From: Cyclobacteriaceae bacterium | GTDB lineage: Bacteria; Bacteroidota; Bacteroidia; Cytophagales; Cyclobacteriaceae | Direction of reading: 5' to 3' | DNA: 64,000 bases | Assembly (NCBI GenBank): GCA_947458585.1 | Contig: CANGYY010000009.1 | Location: forward strand, 1-64,000 | Shown here: positions 29,374 through 38,208 of the stretch, one piece after another | Layout: the number at the start of each line of letters is the position of its first letter | Position numbering within the stretch: the stretch's first letter is position 1 | Notes under the pieces: model-generated | Told to the model about the DNA's origin: nothing | The model's database searches: none | The model's input: the letters and a program-made list of their open reading frames with translations, nothing else | Program-made: the position numbers and the translations under genes

Positions 29374-30408
29374 TTAGGAATTAGATACTGCTTGGGAATG
29401 AAAAAGGGCTTCTTGATACTCTTGAACTAGGGATTCAAAGCGTGCTACCGTTTTTTTCAAACTTATGGAAGACTTTCCTCCAGCAGCATTTTTATGTCCC
29501 CCTCCTCCAAAATGAGCAGCGGCAAACTTATTCACCGCCACATCCACACTGGAACGAAAAGATATTTTAATGCCATCTTCTCGTTCAGAAAACAAAGCGG
29601 CTAACTTCACTCCATCCAAAGATAAGGCATAATTCACCAAACCTTCGGTGTCTCCGGTCTGGCTTTGATATTTTTTAAGATCTTTTTTACTAATCACGAA
29701 ATAGGCGGTATGCAAATCTTCCCGTACTACCAAACGCTTCGTGATGGCAAAACCGATGAATTTGAGTCTATTTAAGGAGTTTGAATCGTAAATCAAGTTG
29801 GCAATTTCCGTGGCATTGGCTCCAGCTTCCAGCAGTTCCGCTACAACTAAGTGCACATTTTTGGTAGTGTTGGGGTGGCGAAATCCCCCCGTATCAGTCA
29901 AAATCCCCGCATAAAGACAAGCCGCAATGTGCTTATCAATCAATTCTTTGTCACCAAGAGACACGATCAATTCATAGACAAGCTCGCAGGTAGCTGCTGC
30001 CTGGGTACTCCACAACCTGTGGTGTGCAAAATCTTCAGGATCTTGGTGGTGATCAATGTTGACGATGAAGGCATTTGATTGGCGAATTATTTCTCCCAAT
30101 TCATTTACCCGATTCAGTACCGAAAAATCCAAACAAAAAATCAATTCGGCTTTTTCTAGTTTGACGAGCGCCTTTTTTCGATCTGCATCCTTTGAGAAAT
30201 CCAATACGGCATCGTTGCCCTTCATCCAGGTCAAAAAATAAGGATAGTCGGATGGGGTAATTACCGTGACCTCGTGCCCCTTCTTCAGTAGGTAGTTAGA
30301 AAGCCCCAAAGAAGAGCCTAAGGCATCTGCATCAGGCTTCACGTGGGTGGTAATGACGATTTTCCTAGGTGAGGAAAGTTTTTGAATAAACGTACCTAAA
30401 GCTTCCAT
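29374..30408 (-). CDS. nrnA: DHH/DHHA1 phosphoesterase (NrnA-like)
   Basis: A 344-aa member of the oligoribonuclease/pAp-phosphatase group. DHH motifs in order: HVKPDADALGSSLG, the FCLDFS stretch, and VNIDHHQDPEDFAHH. The C-terminal DHHA1 domain carries the RNA-binding GGGGHKNAAGG. NrnA degrades 2-5-nt RNA and pAp in the cytoplasm. It heads a minus-strand operon with three FKBP lipoproteins and is divergent from ndk. A minus-strand TAAATTTG at 30482-30489 may be the promoter. Confidence 0.92.
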   Translation of the reverse strand: MEALGTFIQKLSSPRKIVITTHVKPDADALGSSLGLSNYLLKKGHEVTVITPSDYPYFLTWMKGNDAVLDFSKDADRKKALVKLEKAELIFCLDFSVLNRVNELGEIIRQSNAFIVNIDHHQDPEDFAHHRLWSTQAAATCELVYELIVSLGDKELIDKHIAACLYAGILTDTGGFRHPNTTKNVHLVVAELLEAGANATEIANLIYDSNSLNRLKFIGFAITKRLVVREDLHTAYFVISKKDLKKYQSQTGDTEGLVNYALSLDGVKLAALFSEREDGIKISFRSSVDVAVNKFAAAHFGGGGHKNAAGGKSSISLKKTVARFESLVQEYQEALFHSQAVSNS

Positions 30409-30481
30409 TAATTTGATTCAGCTGCACATTTGGCTCCGGAGGCTGCAAAGGTCAGCAAATTTTAATCAATTCCCAAAGCAT

Positions 30482-30489
30482 CAAATTTA
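30482..30489 (-). promoter_or_regulatory. -7 element for the nrnA-FKBP operon
   Basis: Read on the minus strand this is TAAATTTG, an exact TAnnTTTG match about 73 nt before the nrnA ATG. No clear -33 TTG was found at the expected distance. Confidence 0.4.
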
Positions 30490-30552
30490 CTGATACTGAA
30501 GCATCTAGGATAGAATTCTAGATCTTCCATCTAAATATGAATCAAAAAGCGC

Positions 30553-30560
30553 TAATTTTG
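30553..30560 (+). promoter_or_regulatory. ndk -7 promoter element
   Basis: TAATTTTG matches TAnnTTTG and lies 33 nt before the ndk ATG, a typical leader length. No convincing -33 TTG was seen. Confidence 0.5.
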
Positions 30561-30593
30561 CAGCCGAAATAAACCAATGAAACTCCAAATCCC

Positions 30594-31016
30594 ATGGCAG
30601 GAAACAGAACATTCACCATGATTAAGCCAGATGCTTTCCTAGCAGGCAACTCAGGTGCAATCTTGAAAATGATTGAAGAAGCAGGTTTTAAAATCGTTGC
30701 TTTGAAGGCTACCCAACTTACTCCGGAACTAGCAGGAAAATTTTATGAAGTACACAGCGAAAGACCTTTCTACAAGGACCTTTGCAACTACATGTCTTCT
30801 GGGCCAATTTTTGCCGCTATCCTAGAAAAAAACAATGCTGTGGAAGATTTCCGTACCCTAATCGGCGCTACGAACCCAGCCAATGCAGCAGATGGCACTA
30901 TCCGCAAAATCTTTGCTAAATCCATCGAGGCAAATGCAGTGCACGGATCTGACTCAGACGAAAATGCAGCCATTGAAGGCAGCTTCTTCTTCAACCAATA
31001 CGAGCGAGTACTTTAA
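30594..31016 (+). CDS. ndk: Nucleoside-diphosphate kinase
   Basis: A 140-aa enzyme that passes phosphate between nucleoside tri- and diphosphates through a phospho-histidine. The active-site His is H117 in [12 protein letters not shown]. Other conserved stretches are [26 protein letters not shown] and [18 protein letters not shown]. Length and start are typical for the family. It is transcribed alone, ends in a strong bidirectional terminator, and is divergent from nrnA. Confidence 0.97.
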   Translation: MAGNRTFTMIKPDAFLAGNSGAILKMIEEAGFKIVALKATQLTPELAGKFYEVHSERPFYKDLCNYMSSGPIFAAILEKNNAVEDFRTLIGATNPANAADGTIRKIFAKSIEANAVHGSDSDENAAIEGSFFFNQYERVL

Positions 31017-31034
31017 TCCACCCCTTAAAAATCG

Positions 31035-31065
31035 AAAGAGCGGCCAATTAGGTCGCTCTTTTTTT
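31035..31065. terminator. Bidirectional terminator between ndk and crtD
   Basis: AAAGAGCGGCC (31035-31045) pairs with GGTCGCTCTTT (31051-31061) with one G-U pair and a 5-nt loop, followed by more Ts. It serves ndk on the plus strand and probably crtD on the minus strand. Confidence 0.82.
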
Positions 31066-31076
31066 ATTGATAAGAT

Positions 31077-32549
31077 TTACTTTTTCAAATCGGGGATTTC
31101 TTCCGACATGATCTTGGCAGAAAGTAAGGCCAAAGGAATCCCTCCCCCTGGATGCACCGATCCTCCACAGAAATATAGATTTTTGAGTTGGGAGGAAACA
31201 TTTGGATGCCTCAAAAAAGCAGCGAATCGCGTATTGGAGCTATTGCCATACAAGGCTCCATGCGCAGAAGAAGTCTTGAATTCAATGCTTCTGGGATCCA
31301 ACACTTCCTCAAAGGCGATCAATTTCTCTATATCTGCATGCAGCAATCGGCTCAACTTGGCAAGAACATCCTTCCTGGCCTTGGCAATCAGCTGATCCCA
31401 ATCTTGTCCCTGGTTGTTGGGCACATTGATCATCGTAAACCAGTTCATACCCCCCGAAGGCGCATCGTCTGGTTTGGTCACGGAAGTACAATTGATGTAG
31501 ACAGTGGGATCCTCATAGATGGTACCCCGTCTGAAAATATGCGCAAACTCCGTCTCGTAATCTTCTGAAAAAAAGATGTTGTGCATACCAATTTCTTCAA
31601 AAACCTGAGTAATCCCCCAATAAAAAATAAGCGCAGAGCTTGACTTGGGCTGTTCTAGCAATTTTTTAGGCTGAACCTGCTTTTTAAGAATGGTCTTGTA
31701 AGCATTGACCATATCCATGTTATTGACCACAAGATCTGCAGGCACGTTTTCTCCCTTCACCCTGAGCCCGCAAGCACGACCCTTCTCCACCAAAACTTCC
31801 TCTACCGGTGCATTGAAATGGTAACGAACACCCAAAGACAAAGCCAACTGGTACAAACTCATGCTGATGTCGTGCATGCCACGCTTAGGAAAATAAGCTC
31901 CCAGATTAAACTCCAGGTGGGGAATGATGGTCAGCGTCGCTGGAGTCTGGTAAGGATCGGAACCATTGTAGGTTGCATAGCGATTGAAGAGCTGTACCAA
32001 TTTGGAATCTCGCAACAACTTGGTGTTCGAAGCATGCATGGTGGAAAAAAGCCCCAATTTTCCCAAGTTCAAATAGGCTTTCAGTGCTTGTGGGCCTAAC
32101 CAGGTTCCTAACTTTCGAAGGGAACGGTGCATAAATAAGGGGGCAAGGTGCTCGTAAATAAAGGCAGATCGCTTCAACACCTCCCTAATTCCCTGATCAG
32201 AAACGCCAAGCTGAGTGGCTACTTCGGTGGCAAATCGCTCCGGATCTGCCCAAGCCTTCACCTTCTTGCCATCTTCCCAAAAATAATGACAGACCACATC
32301 TAGACGCTCGTATTCAAAGTGCTGCTTTGGATTTTTGCCTGCTAGATGAAATAATTCTTCCACTTGTTCGGGCAGCGTAAACAAGGAAGGCCCAGCATCA
32401 AATCGATACCCCTTCCCTTCAATTGCTGAAAGTTTTCCCCCCGGGTAGGCATTGGCTTCAAATACCTCCACGTCATACCCTTTGACTGCCAAGCGAATGG
32501 AGGAGGCAATGCCAGCAATACCCGAACCAACAACAAGCGCTTTTTTCAT
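31077..32549 (-). CDS. crtD: CrtD-type carotenoid 3,4-desaturase
   Basis: A 490-aa FAD-dependent carotenoid desaturase of the CrtI/CrtD superfamily. The dinucleotide site is VVGSGIAGIASSIRL, and the C-terminal FAD motif is LYFCGGSVHPGGGIPLALLSAK. The opening YPGGKLSAIEGKGYRFDAGPS and VCHYFWEDGKKV are, from memory, closer to Bacteroidota 1-hydroxycarotenoid 3,4-desaturase (CrtD, of the saproxanthin/myxol type route) than to phytoene desaturase. No crtB, crtI or crtY gene lies in the window, so the rest of the pathway must be elsewhere. The CrtI alternative cannot be excluded. Confidence 0.85.
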   Translation of the reverse strand: MKKALVVGSGIAGIASSIRLAVKGYDVEVFEANAYPGGKLSAIEGKGYRFDAGPSLFTLPEQVEELFHLAGKNPKQHFEYERLDVVCHYFWEDGKKVKAWADPERFATEVATQLGVSDQGIREVLKRSAFIYEHLAPLFMHRSLRKLGTWLGPQALKAYLNLGKLGLFSTMHASNTKLLRDSKLVQLFNRYATYNGSDPYQTPATLTIIPHLEFNLGAYFPKRGMHDISMSLYQLALSLGVRYHFNAPVEEVLVEKGRACGLRVKGENVPADLVVNNMDMVNAYKTILKKQVQPKKLLEQPKSSSALIFYWGITQVFEEIGMHNIFFSEDYETEFAHIFRRGTIYEDPTVYINCTSVTKPDDAPSGGMNWFTMINVPNNQGQDWDQLIAKARKDVLAKLSRLLHADIEKLIAFEEVLDPRSIEFKTSSAHGALYGNSSNTRFAAFLRHPNVSSQLKNLYFCGGSVHPGGGIPLALLSAKIMSEEIPDLKK

Positions 32550-32628
32550 GGAACAAAGGAGATGGATATAAATCAGTTTTTCAAGGCAAATTGTTTAGAT
32601 AGTCTTGAAAATTAAAGGTAGAGGGAAT

Positions 32629-33210
32629 TTATTCCTGGGTTGTTGGCGATGGGTTTTCTGATCTATTGCCAAAAATTAAGGGGGCAATCACCTTCCATCG
32701 CCCCTCCACTTTTTTCAATAAATAGGCTTGAGCTACCAAAAACTCCCCCCTAACCTCATTTTTTCGAGCAAAGCCAAGCACCTCCTCAAAATTGGCCGGC
32801 TTCAAATCCTTATATGCCAAGGTCACATGGGGTTGAAAATTCCGGTCGCTGAGTTCTTCAACCAAGTGCAATGATCTCTTGCAAAAGCTAAGCAAGGTTG
32901 TTTGAAGGTGATGCAAGGGTTTAGATGGAGCCACTTGTTGGTGGATGTTTCGGATTCCAAAATGTCCAATGCGAGTTAGCTGGAGTAGAAATGGCCCCTG
33001 TGTTGCCAACAAAGAAGTGAACTGAGCGACTAATTCTCCTTCTTTTGCCTCTTTGTAACGAAAAGGCATCTTTAAGGTCAAGTGAGTTGGAGATTGAAGG
33101 GCGTATTTTACCCGAAATTGGGCTGCAATACCCTGTTTAAGCAGTTTAATTTGGGCCTCGAATTCAGGAGGAGGAAGTAGTCCTACAAAGTACTTGCCCA
33201 TTCCTTTCAT
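32629..33210 (-). CDS. 2H phosphoesterase (LigT-like 2'-5' RNA ligase family)
   Basis: A 193-aa protein from the ATG at 33210, chosen because it overlaps the upstream stop codon as ATGA. The two HxTx motifs that define the 2H superfamily are present: SPTHLTLKMPF (about residue 48) and FQPHVTLAYKDL (about 132). LigT-type proteins hydrolyse or form 2'-5' or cyclic phosphodiester bonds; the cellular substrate is unclear. It is the third gene in a run with a sugar transferase and a methyltransferase, an unusual partnership that may be only transcriptional convenience. Confidence 0.87.
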   Translation of the reverse strand: MKGMGKYFVGLLPPPEFEAQIKLLKQGIAAQFRVKYALQSPTHLTLKMPFRYKEAKEGELVAQFTSLLATQGPFLLQLTRIGHFGIRNIHQQVAPSKPLHHLQTTLLSFCKRSLHLVEELSDRNFQPHVTLAYKDLKPANFEEVLGFARKNEVRGEFLVAQAYLLKKVEGRWKVIAPLIFGNRSENPSPTTQE

Positions 33211-34160
33211 GCCTGGTCCTCCACTTTTCCCCCAGCCTTGACACAAAAGAAGCAGGCTTGGTCTCCTTTTCCTTCCAAGTTATATTGAATGGCTTGCTGT
33301 TCCCATGCTTCCAATTGCTTGCTTGAAAAATGGGTGTCCATTTTGCTTCTGTCAAGCTTTTCCCCACGCTCATACAAGGCGGTTCCCCAAAATTGGAAGG
33401 CTGTAGAGTCAAAAAGAATCTCTTTCACTTCAAAGCCGGATCGTTTGGCTGCCCCAACAAATCCATGGGTACTGGGTATGGAAAGGTGTCGAGGAGCATC
33501 GAGCTGAACCCAAAGCGCTTGCTTTTGCTTCCATACGGCTGCATTAGCCACCGGACAGCGCACCAAAAGCCTCCCTCCGGGATTTAATCGTTCATGGCAG
33601 ATACGCAGAACTCCTTCAGGGTCTGCCAAATGCTCAAAGGAATGGTGGAGCATCACTAGGTCAAACTTGAGATCGGTCTCCGCAAGGTCTTGTTTCCAAA
33701 GCTTCAGGCCAGGTGCCAACTGCTCTGTTTTCGGCAAATAGGGATCAAATCCATGCAAGTCTTTAAATCCTGACACATGCAATTCATACAGGAGCTGCCC
33801 ATTGCCACAACCCACATCAGCGATGCGGTCTGTAAACTTCGGATGAAGCCTTTTGAGCCAGTAGCCGCCAAATCGGGGAGAGAAAAAGGAATTTTCCGTA
33901 GCCAAAAAGGCCCGCATTCGTATTTTCTTCAAAAAATTTCGCAAGCCCCCGGAAGGCTGAAGTCGTCCTAGGGAATAGTAATCGCTTGGATAATAAGGAC
34001 TAAGGTCTTGGGGAACAGTAAGGAGTTGAAGGGAACCACAAGCATCACAAGTGACATAGGTAAATTCTCCCCCTATTCCGAGCATGCGCTCTGTCGCTAA
34101 AAAATTGGTTCCCTGAGTTGAATGACAATAATGACAGCTATAAGCCAAATCAATAGGCAT
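33207..34160 (-). CDS. Zinc-ribbon class I methyltransferase
   Basis: A methyltransferase of 317-319 aa (ATG at 34160 or 34166; both overlap the upstream gene end). An N-terminal zinc-ribbon has two CxxC pairs (CHYCHSTQ near 11 and VTCDACGSLQ near 40). The SAM domain follows with IADVGCGNGQLLYELH and the acidic-loop region HHSFEHLADPEGVLR. This CxxC plus Methyltransf_23 layout is common in polysaccharide and O-antigen clusters, where such enzymes methylate sugars. Its place directly after an initiating sugar transferase supports that, by inference. It overlaps the next gene by 4 nt. Confidence 0.86.
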   Translation of the reverse strand: MPIDLAYSCHYCHSTQGTNFLATERMLGIGGEFTYVTCDACGSLQLLTVPQDLSPYYPSDYYSLGRLQPSGGLRNFLKKIRMRAFLATENSFFSPRFGGYWLKRLHPKFTDRIADVGCGNGQLLYELHVSGFKDLHGFDPYLPKTEQLAPGLKLWKQDLAETDLKFDLVMLHHSFEHLADPEGVLRICHERLNPGGRLLVRCPVANAAVWKQKQALWVQLDAPRHLSIPSTHGFVGAAKRSGFEVKEILFDSTAFQFWGTALYERGEKLDRSKMDTHFSSKQLEAWEQQAIQYNLEGKGDQACFFCVKAGGKVEDQA

Positions 34161-35520
34161 TTTCACGATTGAATAACAACTCGTACACAGTTTTGACCAT
34201 AATCTCCAAGTCTAGAAGAAAAGACCAATTGTTGATGTAAAAATAGTCCAAGCGTACTCTAGACCGGATTTGGAATGAATTTTCAATTTCGCCTCGGTAT
34301 CCTCTCACCTGCGCCAACCCTGTAATTCCAGGCTTTATTTTATGGCGGGAATTGTAGCGTTCAATTTGGGTTCGAAAGGTATCGTTCATGGGCAAGGTAT
34401 GTGGTCTGGGACCTACAATGGACATGCTTCCCATGAGCACATTCAAAAACTGAGGCATTTCATCCAAAGAAGTATTGCGGAGGAAAGCCCCAATTCGAGT
34501 TACTCGAGGATCCCCTTTGGTGGCCTGATGCGAGTCGGCATAATCGTTTGGAGTCATGGAACGAAACTTCAGGCAATTGAACACCTTGTTGTTTAGTCCA
34601 TTTCGTTTTTGAATGAAAAATACAGGCCCTCGAGACTCTAATTTGATCAATAACCCTACCAAAGGGATCAACCAAGAAAGAATAAATACGGTTACAAAAC
34701 TGGCAAAGGCAAGATCAAATACACGCTTGGCAACGCTATTGAGCGGATGATCTAAAGGAATATCGTTGACATTGATGACAAAAAAATCTCCATAGCGAGA
34801 AAAGGAAAGGCTTTTTTCCAATTGCAAACTAGTTCCTGGAATCATCTTCACTTTGATGTAATTCTCGTCTGCAAAATCAATTACCCGCTTTACCTGACTA
34901 GCCTCCAATTTTTCATGGATGTAGATTAAATCCACATCCATTTTTGGCACTTTTTCAAATATATCTTCGATCGCCCCTTTTGTTTGTTCACAATCGGCTT
35001 GGTCGTCAAAGTATCCTAAAAAGTTAATGCCAAAATCTTTCCGAATGCGAAGTACATCCACCAATCTAGGGCTTGTACTCCCTTTTCCTACAATGATCGC
35101 ATTTTGGTAGTTATTGCCAGAAGCTCGGTATTTCCTTAGTACCATCTGAACAGCCACTCGGAAGATCCCCATCAAAAGCCCTAGCGTCAATCCCAAGGCT
35201 GCGATTTGAATCCAACGGTAATTGCCCTCTTGAAGTGGGGTCCAAAGGATGGCAGTAGCACCTAAAAACCAGAGTAAGGTGACGGAAAAGCTGCTTAATG
35301 TTTTATCGTATTCGTCTGTACGCCCTATTTTGTAATCTTTCCGAAGACTAGAAATTAAAATCCAAAGTAGCGACAAAGGAAGAAATGCTGAAAAATCGGT
35401 TTGCCCCAATACCTGAAAACGCTGCAAAAAAGCATTTGCAATCGCCATAGAAAGTAAGGACGCCAAAAAATCACTGACCGTAAACACCCAAGGAAAATAC
35501 GTATCAAATTTTTTCTTCAT
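34150..35520 (-). CDS. Polyprenyl-phosphate glycosyl-1-phosphate transferase (WbaP/WcaJ-like)
   Basis: A 456-aa enzyme that starts polysaccharide synthesis by moving a sugar-1-phosphate onto undecaprenyl phosphate. It has four to five N-terminal transmembrane helices (to about 125), a Rossmann-like CoA-binding_3 region (NAIIVGKG onward), a further helix (about 265-290), and the catalytic bacterial sugar-transferase domain: KRVFDLAFASF, RGPVFFIQKRNG, FRSMTPND, NTSLDEMPQFLNVLMGSMSIVGPRPH. The donor sugar cannot be read from sequence. It begins a three-gene operon and is divergent from a second methyltransferase, with a large palindrome between. Confidence 0.92.
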   Translation of the reverse strand: MKKKFDTYFPWVFTVSDFLASLLSMAIANAFLQRFQVLGQTDFSAFLPLSLLWILISSLRKDYKIGRTDEYDKTLSSFSVTLLWFLGATAILWTPLQEGNYRWIQIAALGLTLGLLMGIFRVAVQMVLRKYRASGNNYQNAIIVGKGSTSPRLVDVLRIRKDFGINFLGYFDDQADCEQTKGAIEDIFEKVPKMDVDLIYIHEKLEASQVKRVIDFADENYIKVKMIPGTSLQLEKSLSFSRYGDFFVINVNDIPLDHPLNSVAKRVFDLAFASFVTVFILSWLIPLVGLLIKLESRGPVFFIQKRNGLNNKVFNCLKFRSMTPNDYADSHQATKGDPRVTRIGAFLRNTSLDEMPQFLNVLMGSMSIVGPRPHTLPMNDTFRTQIERYNSRHKIKPGITGLAQVRGYRGEIENSFQIRSRVRLDYFYINNWSFLLDLEIMVKTVYELLFNRENAY

Positions 35521-35538
35521 AAAAATCTAACCTAGTGG

Positions 35539-35576
35539 GCCCTATTTTTTGTCAAAATTTTGTCAAAAAATAGGGC
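35539..35576. promoter_or_regulatory. 38-bp near-perfect palindrome in a divergent intergenic region
   Basis: GCCCTATTTTTTG (35539-35551) and CAAAAAATAGGGC (35564-35576) form perfect 13-bp arms. The 12-nt centre is itself nearly self-complementary, with a single T-T mismatch pair. Each arm contains TATTTTTTG, one base longer than the -7 consensus, facing outward towards the gene on its side. It could be a symmetric divergent promoter or an operator, or a hairpin acting as an RNA barrier. It covers the TTG that opens the ORF-track version of the downstream methyltransferase. Confidence 0.65.
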
Positions 35577-36339
35577 TGAGGAAGGAATCCTTGTAAAATT
35601 AAGAAAGAAATTCTCAAGGCTTATTACTTTTGGATATATTTCTCACCTTCCAAGGCACAAAAAGTACATGTCCTCCCTTTTTCATTTTTTTGCATCTTCA
35701 GACAATCCCAAATCTTTAGGTTTTAAATTTCGCAGAAAACGGCTTCAGGAATTCGAAAACCTGTTCTTTACTCATTTTGCAGGTGCTGAAAAAATTGAAA
35801 TCCTGGATGTCGGAGGCAAAGATTATTTTTGGGAGCATAGTGCGTTGCTAAACCATCCAGGTGTTCGCATCACGTTACTCAACCTGCACCTTGAAAAAAC
35901 AAGCCATCCTGCTATTCGAGCGATTGAAGGAGATGCGACCAGTATGCCTGAATTTGAAGAGAATAGCTTTGATTTGGTATTTTCCAATTCAGTAATCGAG
36001 CACGTATACACCTTTGAAAACCAGCAAAAAATGGCGTCTGAGATCCGCCGGGTTGGCAAAAGTCATTTTATACAAACTCCCAACATCTATTTTCCGATTG
36101 AAGCGCATTATGCTTTGCCCTTTGCGCAATATTACCCGAATGCACTGCTGCACTTTATCCTAACCAAAACCACCCTCAGCCGCTTTAAGCGATGGAATCC
36201 TGCCGAAGCCAGTCAATACCAGGATGAAATTCGACTGCTCACCATATCGGAAATGAAGGCCTTGTTTCCAGAGTCTATCCTCCTCAAAGAAAAAGCACTT
36301 GGGCTTACCAAGTCCTTTACTGCACATAATCTCAGTTAA
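35560..36339 (+). CDS. Class I SAM-dependent methyltransferase
   Basis: A methyltransferase of up to 259 aa. The SAM motif is EILDVGGKDYFWEHS, where the usual GxGxG is reduced to GGKD; then LVFSNSVIEHVYTFENQ and SHFIQTPNIYFPIEAHYALP follow, as in Methyltransf_11/23 proteins. The start is uncertain. TTG 35560 lies inside the palindrome, and the first ATG is 35668 (223 aa), which leaves the SAM domain whole. It is opposite a polysaccharide-initiation operon, so a sugar or lipid target is plausible but unproven. Its stop overlaps that of the ABC transporter on the other strand. Confidence 0.83.
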   Translation: MSKNRAEEGILVKLRKKFSRLITFGYISHLPRHKKYMSSLFHFFASSDNPKSLGFKFRRKRLQEFENLFFTHFAGAEKIEILDVGGKDYFWEHSALLNHPGVRITLLNLHLEKTSHPAIRAIEGDATSMPEFEENSFDLVFSNSVIEHVYTFENQQKMASEIRRVGKSHFIQTPNIYFPIEAHYALPFAQYYPNALLHFILTKTTLSRFKRWNPAEASQYQDEIRLLTISEMKALFPESILLKEKALGLTKSFTAHNLS

Positions 36340-38123
36340 TCCGCAAATTGGAGTCGCACCAAATTGGCATAGATGCCCGCGGCATCTTGGACTAGTTCCT
36401 GATGATTGCCTTGCTCCACAATCTTTCCCCCAGTCAATACGTAGATGCGGTCTACCTTTCGGATCGTAGCCAGTCGGTGTGCAATAATTAGCGTAGTCCT
36501 TCCCTTCATCAATTCATTCAGGGCTTCTTGAACCAAGGACTCCGATTCTGCATCCAAAGAGGAGGTGGCCTCGTCCAAAATCAAAATCGCAGGGTCTTTC
36601 AAGATTGCCCGGGCAATGGCCACTCGCTGCCGCTGCCCTCCAGAAAGTTTAATCCCTCGCTCACCCACCAGGGTATCCAGGCCCTCGGGAAACTGGGAAA
36701 TAAACTGCCAAGCATTCGCTTTTTTGGCGGCAGTAATGATTTCTTCCTCCGATGCACCTGGCTTTGCATAGGCAATATTTTCTCGGATACTTCCTCCAAA
36801 TAACAAGACCTCTTGGGGTACAATCCCAATCTTACTGCGCAGAGAAGCCAACTCCCAATGAGGTAATGGCTGTCCATCAATTCGAATTTGGCCTGTGGTG
36901 GCTTCATAAAATCGGAGCAGCAACTGAATTATGGTCGATTTTCCAGCGCCTGAAGGACCTACTAGTGCTACTTTTTCCCCCGACTGGATTTGGAAAGAAA
37001 GCCCTTGCAAGACCTCCACTTCTGGTCGGGTAGGGTAATGAAAACCTACCTCCTCAAATTCAATGTTCCCTTTAAAGTCGACAATCTGCTCGCCTGCACC
37101 TGCTTCCTCTTCTTCAGCCAAGAGTTCCACCACCCGCTCTGAACTTCCGATTGCCTTCTGCAATTGGCTGTAGATATCCCCCAATCCTGCTATGGAACCT
37201 CCAATAAAGGTGGTGTAGAGCACAAAAGAAACCAGTTCCCCAACGCTCATCTCACCCGAGGCAACTAGGCTAGCGCCATACCACATCACGCCTACTATTC
37301 CTCCAAACAGGGCAAAAATGATGAAGGAAATAAATGCCCCTCGGTACTTGGCCGTGGACAAGGCCACACGGACCACTTTTTCCAGTCCTTTGCCATAGCG
37401 ATTCACTTCATAGGCCTCTCCAACAAAAGATTTGACCGTACTGATGGACTGCAGCGTCTCTTCCACAATGACGTTAGCAGCGGCGAGTTCATCCTGCGTT
37501 TTTTTGGAAAGTCGACGAATAAACTTCCCGAAAATCAAGGCAAAGAGGACCAGTACAGGAAAGGTTGCCAACATAAATACCGTCAACTTAGGCGTATTGA
37601 TCAGCAAGAAAGCTACGCCCGCCACCAAGGTCACTACTTGCCGAAAGAGCTCCGCAAGCGTCGTGGAAAAGGTGTCCTGAAGTAATCCCACATCCGAAGT
37701 AATGCGGCTGATGAGTTCACCAGTACGACGTTTATCAAAAAAAGGAAGGGGAAGGCGAACCAATCGCCCGTACACCGCTAGTCGAATGTCGCGCATGGCC
37801 TTTTCAGAAACCAGGGCAAACAACCACACGCGAAAGAAGGAAAATACACTTTGTAAAGCCAAAATACCAAGCAAAAGCAAGGCAATGTGATGGATATCCG
37901 AAAAAATCCAAGCCGATCCCTGGGCGGTATCGATCAACTTTCCCGCTACAAAAGGAAAACTTAAGAGGGTAAGGGAAGAGAACAATAGAAACAAAAGCCC
38001 CGCAAAGAAGGCTCCTTTGTAGGGGGTCAAAAATTTAAAAATCTGGTTCAACTTGCTTAGATTCTGCTTGTTGAGCTTTCTTTTTTCTTCGGGCTCTAAT
38101 GCAGTTCCTCGTTGCTTTGCCAT
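36336..38123 (-). CDS. ABC transporter, fused permease and ATPase (MsbA/ABCB type)
   Basis: A 595-aa half-transporter. Six transmembrane helices (about 35-330) form the exporter domain, with FDKRRTGELISRITSDV in the first intracellular loop. The nucleotide-binding domain has Walker A VGPSGAGKSTIIQLL, Q-loop, signature LSGGQRQRVAIARAIL, Walker B ILILDEATSSLD and H-loop IIAHRLATI. It should work as a homodimer exporting a lipid or drug-like molecule; MsbA, BmrA and ABCB10-like proteins share this layout, so the cargo is not settled. A minus-strand TACTTTTG at 38147-38154 may be its promoter. Confidence 0.93.
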   Translation of the reverse strand: MAKQRGTALEPEEKRKLNKQNLSKLNQIFKFLTPYKGAFFAGLLFLLFSSLTLLSFPFVAGKLIDTAQGSAWIFSDIHHIALLLLGILALQSVFSFFRVWLFALVSEKAMRDIRLAVYGRLVRLPLPFFDKRRTGELISRITSDVGLLQDTFSTTLAELFRQVVTLVAGVAFLLINTPKLTVFMLATFPVLVLFALIFGKFIRRLSKKTQDELAAANVIVEETLQSISTVKSFVGEAYEVNRYGKGLEKVVRVALSTAKYRGAFISFIIFALFGGIVGVMWYGASLVASGEMSVGELVSFVLYTTFIGGSIAGLGDIYSQLQKAIGSSERVVELLAEEEEAGAGEQIVDFKGNIEFEEVGFHYPTRPEVEVLQGLSFQIQSGEKVALVGPSGAGKSTIIQLLLRFYEATTGQIRIDGQPLPHWELASLRSKIGIVPQEVLLFGGSIRENIAYAKPGASEEEIITAAKKANAWQFISQFPEGLDTLVGERGIKLSGGQRQRVAIARAILKDPAILILDEATSSLDAESESLVQEALNELMKGRTTLIIAHRLATIRKVDRIYVLTGGKIVEQGNHQELVQDAAGIYANLVRLQFAD

Positions 38124-38146
38124 AGGTTCGGTAGCTATTCAGGCCA

Positions 38147-38154
38147 CAAAAGTA
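38147..38154 (-). promoter_or_regulatory. -7 element for the ABC exporter gene
   Basis: Read on the minus strand this is TACTTTTG, an exact TAnnTTTG match 23 nt before the ATG. No -33 TTG was seen at the expected spacing. Confidence 0.45.
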
Positions 38155-38208
38155 CAGTTTTCGGAGGGGATTAGACTAGAAAACTTGGAAGGAATGCGCC
38201 TTAGACAA

